DNA of 64,000 bases from Dyadobacter frigoris (GTDB taxonomy: Bacteria; Bacteroidota; Bacteroidia; Cytophagales; Spirosomataceae), in contig NZ_SZVO01000011.1 of NCBI RefSeq assembly GCF_005280585.1, positions 186,391 to 250,390 of the forward strand. Direction: 5' to 3'. The notes beneath the pieces are model-generated. The model made no database searches. It was given only the letters and a program-made list of their open reading frames with translations, and was not told the DNA's origin. Position 1 is the first letter of the stretch. Each line of letters begins with the position of its first letter. Positions 41,165 through 49,071 of the stretch are shown here, one piece after another. Position numbers and translations under genes: made by a program.

Positions 41165-43333
41165 TCAGTACAATAACCGTTCACAACTACTATTTTTAAG
41201 CTTAACCAGGTAAAACACAGAAGTATGATGAATTTCTGCAATTTTATTTTCGGGTACAAATTCCTTCAGCAAGCTCGCATCATCACACAAAATATAATCA
41301 TAACAAAAACCTTTTTGCTCGTTTTTCAAGATAGTAAAATCTTTCAGATACCGGATGTATTTCATCTCTCCGGCATTTTTGAGTTTTAGGGATACAGCAG
41401 TCCAGTAATTATAAAACCCATTTCCATTTTTAAACAAAACCCCGATATTCTTATTGTCGCCAGTAATATGTTCAAGTAGCGGTTCAAAACCGTAATAATC
41501 ATCCAGATGACTTAAAAAGTAAGCTTTGGTACGACTTGTGCCAAAAACTGTCGCTGATTTATCATCATCATAATATCCGGCGTTCTCAAGAATATCGAAA
41601 ATTTTCACGCGCTCTTTGTAATCTGGTAATTTTTTTAAGGGATGACAATTATCGCCCCCCGGAAAGTCATAAAAAGCGCCCAGATTTCTTTCATAATCTT
41701 TTGACCGAACGCTGTCCGTGACACAAAATGCAATAGGAATATGCCCTAGTACTTTCTTTGTATAGTACCCGATCGGGATCAGCGCTTTGTTCGGATTCCC
41801 GTAGACAAATACGGTTGACATCAGCATCAGAGGCACTATGAGATAGCACGTTTTCCACTTTAAAATCTGGCTATACGCATAAGCAGTCAAAACAGCACCC
41901 ATTGCAAAAAACGGCATGTGCGTGCGCGTGCTCCAAAGCTGAAACTTTAAGAGAGAACAAAATAATACAAATCCAAATATTGCAAAAAGCCAGAACCATT
42001 TAACATTCCACGCTCCTTTGATGAAGAACAAAGGTATGGTTGCCAGGAACATCAACAAGAGATGTATGGTGTTCGGTACCATATCTTCGTGAACAGAATA
42101 ACGTACGGAAAATGGATCAAGCCTGATCGCTTTGTCATCCATGTCAACGCCAATAACCTCGTGAAAATTTTTAATTTTCGAAGTTATAAATTCGTTATAA
42201 TCCGTGTTGGGAAGCCCGAGATGCAATCCAATATTTTTGACAATTCCCGATAAAGCAAACCGAACAGAACGCTTGTCGACAGGAATTTTTTCTGAGAAAA
42301 GTGCTGTATTTTCCTTCGGAGACATGACATTACCAAACAGCTGATAATTTCGGTAAAAAAATGGTGAGAATGTAAAAACAAGAATGACAATTGCTACGGC
42401 CAGAACTTTTGTGGCATATGAAATTCCGTATTGTAAAAGTATTCGAAGTGCAAAAAAAGCAGTAAAAGGAATAGCAAAAATAAAGATCGGATACTTTGTA
42501 AATCCTCCAAAAGACAAAGACAAAAGCATTCCCAGCACTGTAAGCCAGGATTTTCGTTCAAGTAACTCAAACCCGAAATACACAAAGGCAATGAAGAAAA
42601 AACAGGCTATAAGATCTACCTGAGTAGTTGTACTTTCAAAAATACCGATTGGCAGCGTAAGAAAGAAAATAATGGAAAGCAGTTGTCCATCCGCCTTCAT
42701 CCCAAACCTTTTTGCCAACAGACTTATCCCGGCCAGAGAGCCAATAAATGAGCCAAACTGCACCAGCCCGACAAAATAATCAGACCCTGAAAGCAACATC
42801 GTATCCAGTACAATATATTCGGCCAGTACATTCAGGTAAAGCTGTTGGATATAAACCGTTGGAAAATGTTCAAGGTTTCCGTTATTTATCCAGGAAAGAA
42901 CACGGTTGAGATGATAGTTGTGCCCGTCCAAATTATTTGGCGGAGAATAAACCGCCAGAAAGAATAAAGGAGCTATAAAAAACAAGAATGCGGCACTGGT
43001 AATTGTTCTATTGCTTTTGCTTAACCCCTTCAAGACAACAGCATTTTTTAAAGAAGACAGTTCAGAGATATTAATTTTATCTATTGATTTCCAGTAGACT
43101 AACAATCCCGATAAAGTCAAAACTTCTGTCAGCCAGAAAATGAAAATTGATGTTGAATTTAACGCATCAAAAAAGGAAAATACCTCATTGTAAACGAATA
43201 CTACCCCCGCATTGACAATAAGAGAAAATATAAAAGAAACACGGATTCTGGTATATAGTCCACTTTTAACCGATGTAAGAAAAAACAGGACAAAAATTAA
43301 AAGAACTGAAAACAGAAGTAAACAAAAATTCAT
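41165..43333 (-). CDS. GT39-like polytopic membrane glycosyltransferase
   Basis: The 722-residue protein has about a dozen hydrophobic segments over the first 500 residues and a soluble C-terminal domain. A first-loop motif with acidic and aromatic residues (NNLDGHNYHLNRVLSWI) resembles the active loop of polyprenyl-phosphate-sugar-dependent transferases (GT39/ArnT type). Such enzymes move a sugar from a lipid carrier to a protein, lipid A or polysaccharide on the outer face of the inner membrane. Sequence similarity is loose, and an undefined glycosyltransferase of the same superfamily is possible. No glycan-assembly operon surrounds it; it may share a transcript with the M61 gene. Confidence 0.75.
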   Translation of the reverse strand: MNFCLLLFSVLLIFVLFFLTSVKSGLYTRIRVSFIFSLIVNAGVVFVYNEVFSFFDALNSTSIFIFWLTEVLTLSGLLVYWKSIDKINISELSSLKNAVVLKGLSKSNRTITSAAFLFFIAPLFFLAVYSPPNNLDGHNYHLNRVLSWINNGNLEHFPTVYIQQLYLNVLAEYIVLDTMLLSGSDYFVGLVQFGSFIGSLAGISLLAKRFGMKADGQLLSIIFFLTLPIGIFESTTTQVDLIACFFFIAFVYFGFELLERKSWLTVLGMLLSLSFGGFTKYPIFIFAIPFTAFFALRILLQYGISYATKVLAVAIVILVFTFSPFFYRNYQLFGNVMSPKENTALFSEKIPVDKRSVRFALSGIVKNIGLHLGLPNTDYNEFITSKIKNFHEVIGVDMDDKAIRLDPFSVRYSVHEDMVPNTIHLLLMFLATIPLFFIKGAWNVKWFWLFAIFGFVLFCSLLKFQLWSTRTHMPFFAMGAVLTAYAYSQILKWKTCYLIVPLMLMSTVFVYGNPNKALIPIGYYTKKVLGHIPIAFCVTDSVRSKDYERNLGAFYDFPGGDNCHPLKKLPDYKERVKIFDILENAGYYDDDKSATVFGTSRTKAYFLSHLDDYYGFEPLLEHITGDNKNIGVLFKNGNGFYNYWTAVSLKLKNAGEMKYIRYLKDFTILKNEQKGFCYDYILCDDASLLKEFVPENKIAEIHHTSVFYLVKLKNSSCERLLY

Positions 43334-43410
43334 AAATGTTTTAAAGAGGATTAATTTCCATTATTTCAATACTATTGAATTAAGATTTGAAGATAACAGG
43401 TATTCAAGCA

Positions 43411-43433
43411 AAAGGCTCCTCATTGGAGCCTTT
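43411..43433 (-). terminator. Intrinsic terminator after the nuclease remnant
   Basis: A 9-bp perfect stem (AAAGGCTCC/GGAGCCTTT) with a 5-nt loop; on the minus strand it runs into TTTT. It lies 29 bp beyond the stop of the short frame at 43463 and upstream of the membrane protein gene, separating the two. Confidence 0.8.
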
Positions 43434-43462
43434 AATTTTATCCGGATGTATATAGAAATTAT

Positions 43463-43690
43463 TTATTTTAAACTCTTCCGCACTTTGATCACAAGTTTTT
43501 CAGGTACTCCTGCGAAGTTTGAAATTTCAGCCGCAGTAAATCGCTCGACCAGGAGCAAATTTTTCACAATCTCTTCTTTTGCAATATCAATTCCTTGTTC
43601 AATTCCTTCATTTTTAGCTTGTTCAAGCACCATTTCTCTTATTCCCATTGATTTTCTATTTTCAGTAAAGATCTCAGTTTCACTATCAAA
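43463..43690 (-). pseudogene. C-terminal remnant of an Rpn/PD-(D/E)XK transposase-type nuclease
   Basis: The open frame from ATG 43648 encodes 61 residues, with EQAKNEGIEQGIDIAKEEI and then AAEISNFAGVPEKLV, the charged tail and terminal motif seen at the end of Rpn-family recombination-promoting nucleases. The frame stays readable upstream of the ATG for 14 more codons (EIFTENRKS, also like the family) until a TAG. The nuclease domain itself is absent. So this looks like the 3' end of a deleted gene; a short standalone protein is the alternative. An intact terminator follows. Confidence 0.6.
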
Positions 43691-43901
43691 CTAACATTAT
43701 ATCCGGAGTGAGCAAAGGTTATATAACGCTGTAAAAAAATCAGGACGTCATCATTTTTTTTCTTTGGTCTATTTTTCAAAAGTAAATTCTTGTACCCTCA
43801 ATGGAAATAAAAGCTTATGAAAACAGCTTATTTTATTCAATTTTCGAATATTTAATCGTCCCATTCTCCATCCTCTGGTTTTATAGAAAATACGATGTAA
43901 T

Positions 43902-46900
43902 TTGGTAACTGAATCTTTTCGCGCTAATCCTATTACTTTGAATACGTCAATAAAACCGATCTGGAAAATCAGTATTGATACCGGAGGAACTTTTACAGAT
44001 TGCCTTGCCACTGACCCCGATGGTTTAATCACCAGAATAAAAGTGCTCAGCTCAGCGCGTTTACGAGGAAGAATTACTCGTAAAATCGGGCCGCTTGTTT
44101 ACGAGTTTGAATCTCCATGGAAACATGATGACAATTTACTAGCAGGATATCAAGTCAAAATTGGCACTTCTGCAACATCTGCTTTTCTGGTTTCTATTGA
44201 TTATGAAAAACACACGATTACACTTGATACAGATTTCCCGGAAGTAGCAGATGTCGATTTTGAATTATTCAGCGGAGAGGAAGCCCCGGTTTTGGCAGCC
44301 AGGCTATTAACCAAAACACCGTTAAAAAATCCACTTCCAACTATTGAAATGCGTCTTGGAACAACTAAAGGAACCAATGCCTTGCTCGAAAGAAAAGGAG
44401 CAAAAACGTTACTGGTTGTTACAAAAGGGTTTAAAGATTTGCTTTATATAGGAAATCAGCAGCGTCCTTCACTTTTTCAACTTAACATTCCGGAGCCGAA
44501 ATTGTTATATCATGATGTCATCGAACTTCATGAACGAATTGATGCAGAAGGGACGATTATTAAAGAATTGGAAAGTACTGATTTTAGTCTCTTTCCTGGA
44601 ATTCATTTTGATTCCATCGCTATTTCGTTGTTACATTCTTACCAAAATGAACAGCATGAAACCGCAGTAGCCTCAGCTTTTAAACAAAACGGCTCGAAAT
44701 ATGTTTCTGCGTCATCTGAGCTTTTTCCTTTTTCACATTATCTGAGGCGGACACAAACGGCTGTCGTTAACGCTTATCTTGATCCGGTTTTAGATCAATA
44801 CCTGACCAATATTAAAAATACGCTGAACGAAGGCAGCTTGAAAATTATGACAAGCACCGGAAGTTTAGCTGAACTGACTGGTTTTAAGGCAAAAGACAGT
44901 TTGCTTAGCGGGCCGGCTGGCGGCATGGTGGCTGCAACCAATGCTGCAAAACGCCTTGGTTTCTCCAAAGTATTGACTTTCGATATGGGCGGTACAAGTA
45001 CGGATGTGGCCAGAATTGACGGTGAGCCAGAATTAAAATACATTACCGAAATTGATGGAATTGAATTCCATAATCCAACATTGGCCATAGAAACCGTTGC
45101 GGCAGGTGGAGGTTCCGTTTGCTGGTTTGATGGTTTTACTTTACAGGTCGGGCCTGAAAGTGCAGGTGCATCTCCTGGTCCGGCTTGTTATGGCGCGGGT
45201 GGATCGTTGACAATAACCGATGTAAATCTGCTGCTTGGAAAAATGGATGCGGCAAAATTTGGTATTCCAATCCGTCCCGAAGCTGCTCTTGAAGCGCTGG
45301 AAAAACTACGTAATGCTATTCTTGAAAAGAATGGAAATTCACTTTCAGGACAGGAAATCCTGACTGGCCTTGAAAGAATTGCCAATGAAAAAATGGCCGA
45401 TGCGATTAGAAAAATTTCGGTAGAAAAGGGAATCGATCCGGTGGAATATGCTTTGATCACTTTTGGTGGAGCCGGTGGTTTACACAGCTGTCAGCTAGCC
45501 GATCTTTTGGAAATAAAAAGTGTGATTATTCCTTACGATGCAGGACTTTTCAGTGCAGTAGGAATCGGTGAAGCATTGATCAGCACTATTGTTTCAAAGC
45601 AAGTTTTACTTCCCTGGGACAAAGCTGAAATACAAATTGAAAGCTGGAAAAATGAATTGCTGAAAAACGCAGAAATTGAGTTACACAAGCAAAATATTGA
45701 TACCTACGAAATTGCCTTTTGCTCACTTTTTTTACGTTTTGCAGGACAAGAAAATACTATTGAAGTTGCATACCAAAACGACCAGATCCTTGAAGAATTT
45801 AAGCATTTATACACTACACAATTTGGTTACTATCCCGAAAATGCGGTTATAGAACTGGAAAGTATACGACTGAAAGTTCAGGAAAAAGCAGAACCAATCG
45901 TAACAAACACGATTCTGAAAGATGGCAACATCATTTCTCCTTTACGACAGGTTAAGCCACTATTTAAATCAGAAAACCAGGAATATTTCCCTGTCTCTGA
46001 TTTGTATGAATGGGATCTTTTAGAAACCCGACACGAGATTTCAGGTCCCGCTATTTTGCTTAATAATACTTCGACAGCTTATGTTCCTGCTGGTTGGAAA
46101 CTGGTAATTCAGGAAAATAAAGATGCAATTGTTTTTAAAACAAACAGTCAAAACATTGTTTCAGAAGAACAAAGTGAAGAAGTAGCATTACAACTTTTCA
46201 CGAATCGTTTCAAAGCAATAGCAGAAGAAATGGGTGTTCAGCTGCAACGAACTGCCTTTTCTGTTAATGTAAAAGAGCGACTGGATTTCTCCTGCGCACT
46301 ATTGGATGCAGATGGAGAATTGCTGGTCAACGCACAGCACATTCCGGTACATTTGGGAAGTATGGGAATTTGCGGCAGGCTGGTTCGTGACGCAATTCAT
46401 ATTGGTCCGGGTGATGTTATTATTACAAATCATCCAAAATACGGAGGATCACATTTGCCGGATATCACTTTGATTGCAGGTGTTTTTACAGATTCCGGTG
46501 AATGCCTGGGCTATGTTATCAACAGAGCGCATCATGCCGAAATTGGAGGAAAAACTCCTGGCTCTATGCCGCCGGATGCTACCTGTCTCGCCGAAGAAGG
46601 AGTTGTTATTCTTCCTCAATATCTAACAAAAGAAGGTAAATTCCAGTGGGAAACAATTCATGATCTTTTTACAAATTGTGCTTATCCAACTCGGAATTTT
46701 TTATCAAACGAAGCCGATATTATTGCCGCCTTGTCCGCACTGAGAAAAGGAAGTCAGCAGCTATTAAAACTGGTCGAAATTCATGGAGTTGATGTGGTAA
46801 AAAAATACATGACCTTGCTCAAAACCAGTGCCGTTCTTCAATTGAAAAACGCATTGGAAGCACTGGAAGGCCAGACATTTGAAGCCACAGAATTCCTCGA

Positions 46901-47714
46901 TGACGATTACCGGATTCAGGTTTCAATTTCTATAAAAAAAGACAAACAGGTTTTTGATTTTACCGGGACCTCTTCCGTTCATCCAAATAACCTGAATGCA
47001 AATATTTCCATTTTACACAGCGCCATTCTTTACGTCCTAAGATTACTCGTTAATAAGGAAGTACCACTGAATGACGGATTGATGAAAAACGTAGAAATTA
47101 TTCTACCCGCCAACAGTTTTCTCCATCCTGATTTTTCTGATGATCCTTTGAAATGTCCGGCTGTTGTTGGAGGAAATACAGAAGTTAGCCAAAGACTTGT
47201 GGATACATTGTTAAAGGCTTTCGAACTCGCCGCTTGCAGCCAGGGAACGATGAACAATTTTCTTTTTGGAAACAAAAACTTCGGATATTACGAAACCATT
47301 GGTGGCGGTGTTGGAGCAGGAAAAGGTTTTAACGGACGAGCCGCAGTTCATCAGCATATGACGAATACCAGAATTACCGATCCCGAACAATTGGAAAGAA
47401 AATATCCGGTACGACTACTCGAATTCGGAATTCGCAAAAATTCGGGTGGTGACGGCAAATTTAGCGGCGGCGATGGTATTATAAGAAAATTTGAATTTCT
47501 CGAACCTTTGCAGGTAACGATGCTCGGACAGCATCGCCGTTATGCACCTTACGGTTTGCATGGTGGAGAAGAGGGGAAAACGGGTCAGCACACCTTGATT
47601 TCAAAAAATCATATCAGAACAAAATTACCCGGAATATGCAGCCTGGAAGTTCAGGCAGGCGATATTCTTACAATCGAAACCCCCGGCGGCGGCGGATACG
47701 GTGCATCGGTTTAA
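43902..47714 (+). CDS. Hydantoinase A/B fusion, 5-oxoprolinase-type
   Basis: The 1270-residue protein covers HyuA and HyuB in one chain, as in eukaryotic 5-oxoprolinase (about 1290). The HyuA half has the ASKHA motif DTGGTFTDC near residue 28, GTTKGTNALLERKG, LSGPAGGM and FDMGGTSTDV. The HyuB half begins near 765 (RFKAIAEEMGVQLQRTAFS) and has ITNHPKYGGSHLPDIT, VGGNTEVSQ and a GGGGYG end. ATP-dependent opening of 5-oxoproline to glutamate is the likely reaction; a hydantoin-type substrate is possible. The start is uncertain: the frame opens at TTG 43902, with another TTG at 43938, and I see no in-frame ATG ahead of the ASKHA motif. The NRAMP-like gene follows. Confidence 0.88.
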   Translation: MVTESFRANPITLNTSIKPIWKISIDTGGTFTDCLATDPDGLITRIKVLSSARLRGRITRKIGPLVYEFESPWKHDDNLLAGYQVKIGTSATSAFLVSIDYEKHTITLDTDFPEVADVDFELFSGEEAPVLAARLLTKTPLKNPLPTIEMRLGTTKGTNALLERKGAKTLLVVTKGFKDLLYIGNQQRPSLFQLNIPEPKLLYHDVIELHERIDAEGTIIKELESTDFSLFPGIHFDSIAISLLHSYQNEQHETAVASAFKQNGSKYVSASSELFPFSHYLRRTQTAVVNAYLDPVLDQYLTNIKNTLNEGSLKIMTSTGSLAELTGFKAKDSLLSGPAGGMVAATNAAKRLGFSKVLTFDMGGTSTDVARIDGEPELKYITEIDGIEFHNPTLAIETVAAGGGSVCWFDGFTLQVGPESAGASPGPACYGAGGSLTITDVNLLLGKMDAAKFGIPIRPEAALEALEKLRNAILEKNGNSLSGQEILTGLERIANEKMADAIRKISVEKGIDPVEYALITFGGAGGLHSCQLADLLEIKSVIIPYDAGLFSAVGIGEALISTIVSKQVLLPWDKAEIQIESWKNELLKNAEIELHKQNIDTYEIAFCSLFLRFAGQENTIEVAYQNDQILEEFKHLYTTQFGYYPENAVIELESIRLKVQEKAEPIVTNTILKDGNIISPLRQVKPLFKSENQEYFPVSDLYEWDLLETRHEISGPAILLNNTSTAYVPAGWKLVIQENKDAIVFKTNSQNIVSEEQSEEVALQLFTNRFKAIAEEMGVQLQRTAFSVNVKERLDFSCALLDADGELLVNAQHIPVHLGSMGICGRLVRDAIHIGPGDVIITNHPKYGGSHLPDITLIAGVFTDSGECLGYVINRAHHAEIGGKTPGSMPPDATCLAEEGVVILPQYLTKEGKFQWETIHDLFTNCAYPTRNFLSNEADIIAALSALRKGSQQLLKLVEIHGVDVVKKYMTLLKTSAVLQLKNALEALEGQTFEATEFLDDDYRIQVSISIKKDKQVFDFTGTSSVHPNNLNANISILHSAILYVLRLLVNKEVPLNDGLMKNVEIILPANSFLHPDFSDDPLKCPAVVGGNTEVSQRLVDTLLKAFELAACSQGTMNNFLFGNKNFGYYETIGGGVGAGKGFNGRAAVHQHMTNTRITDPEQLERKYPVRLLEFGIRKNSGGDGKFSGGDGIIRKFEFLEPLQVTMLGQHRRYAPYGLHGGEEGKTGQHTLISKNHIRTKLPGICSLEVQAGDILTIETPGGGGYGASV

Positions 47715-47715
47715 A

Positions 47716-47797
47716 TTACACAGAGTGCCACAGAGATTTTTCTTCTCATTAAAAATCTCTGTGGTTCTCTTTTTGAACTCCGTGGTTCTCTGTGTAA
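47716..47797. repeat. Nested palindrome between oxoprolinase and transporter genes
   Basis: The inner arms CCACAGAGATTTTT/AAAAATCTCTGTGG (47728-47741 with 47751-47764) pair over 14 bp with a 9-nt loop. The outer arms TTACACAGAG/CTCTGTGTAA (47716-47725 with 47788-47797) enclose it. A CACAGAG or CTCTGTG core occurs four times. It could attenuate transcription into the transporter gene, or be a dispersed repeat. Confidence 0.75.
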
Positions 47798-47831
47798 CCT
47801 CCAATTTTCACTCTTTGTAACACAAAAACAG

Positions 47832-48995
47832 ATGGCCTCCAAAAAATCCTCCAAGGCACTTCTAGGTGCTGCTTTTTTAATGGCAACTTCCGCAGTCGGA
47901 CCCGGTTTCCTGACTCAGACAACCGTTTTTACGGAGCAGCTTGCTACGAGTTTCGGTTTTATTATTCTGATTTCAGTTGTAATTGATTTATGTGTCCAAT
48001 TTAATATCTGGCAAATTGTAACGGTTTCCGGAAAACATGCGCAGGATCTTGCCAATGAACTTTTTCCCGGGCTTGGATATCTATTGGCTTTTCTGATCGT
48101 CATTGGAGGACTCGCTTTTAATATTGGAAATGTCGCCGGTGCGGGATTGGGAATTGAGGCGATGACAGGTGTTCCGGTAGCAACTGGCGCTGTTGTAAGT
48201 GCTGCCCTGGCGATAGGGATTTTTCTATTCAAGGAAGCGGGAAAAGCGATGGATACTTTTTCCAAGATTTTGGGTTTAATCATGATCGGGCTAATCCTTT
48301 ATGTCGCTTTCACTTCGCATCCCCCATTTTTAGAAGCCATTCACCATACCTTTTTGCCAGAAAAATTTAATGCGGTTTCTACGCTAACTTTGGTTGGCGG
48401 AACGGTCGGCGGCTACATTTCATTTGCCGGAGCACACCGACTTTTAGATTCAGGGATTAAAGGAAAAGAATCATTACCACAAGTTAACCGTGGAGCAGCA
48501 ACGGGAATTCTGGTAACTGCTGTTATTAGATATTTCCTGTTTCTCGCAACCTTGGGAATTATTCTAACAGGTGCACATATCAATCCGGATAACCCAACTG
48601 CTTCTGTTTTTGAAAATGCCGCCGGACAATTTGGAAAACAAATGTTTGGGTTGATGATCTGGTCTGCGGCGATAACTTCCGTTGTTGGAGCAGCTTATAC
48701 TTCCATATCTTTCCTGAGATCTTTTCATCCTTTTCTTGAAAAATATCACACCTATTTAACCATAGTTTTCATTCTCATTTCTACAACGGTTTTTCTGTTT
48801 GTTGGCAAACCGGTTAAAGTATTGATTTTTGTGGGAACGCTTAATGGTTTCGTTTTACCAATCGCGCTGGGAATTCTATTGGTTGCCAGTACAAAATCAA
48901 AAATTATGGGACTTTACAAACATCCATATTTCCTGCAAATCATTGGATGGATTGTGGTTTTGGTGATGGTTGGATTGGGGATTAATGCGATTTGA
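47832..48995 (+). CDS. NRAMP-superfamily transporter, YcsG-like, possible 5-oxoproline carrier
   Basis: The 387-residue protein has about eleven membrane segments. Its start (ATSAVGPGFLTQTTVFT) corresponds to the first NRAMP helix, but the metal-selective DPGN and MPH motifs are absent, so it is unlikely to carry manganese or iron. B. subtilis YcsG is a comparable NRAMP relative encoded with 5-oxoprolinase genes. Together with the position 117 bp after the oxoprolinase, this suggests uptake of 5-oxoproline or a related small molecule (inference). Transcription from the upstream gene would have to pass the nested palindrome. Confidence 0.82.
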   Translation: MASKKSSKALLGAAFLMATSAVGPGFLTQTTVFTEQLATSFGFIILISVVIDLCVQFNIWQIVTVSGKHAQDLANELFPGLGYLLAFLIVIGGLAFNIGNVAGAGLGIEAMTGVPVATGAVVSAALAIGIFLFKEAGKAMDTFSKILGLIMIGLILYVAFTSHPPFLEAIHHTFLPEKFNAVSTLTLVGGTVGGYISFAGAHRLLDSGIKGKESLPQVNRGAATGILVTAVIRYFLFLATLGIILTGAHINPDNPTASVFENAAGQFGKQMFGLMIWSAAITSVVGAAYTSISFLRSFHPFLEKYHTYLTIVFILISTTVFLFVGKPVKVLIFVGTLNGFVLPIALGILLVASTKSKIMGLYKHPYFLQIIGWIVVLVMVGLGINAI

Positions 48996-49071
48996 GGAAA
49001 GAAGTATCTATATCATTTTATCAGGATTTACAGTTTTTAAAGCAATTCTCACACATTAGCAATTGAAAAAA

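Noticed and set aside
49063..49071. TTG start of the Upf1-like helicase
   Set aside because: An ATG three codons downstream is a simpler start and nothing conserved precedes it.
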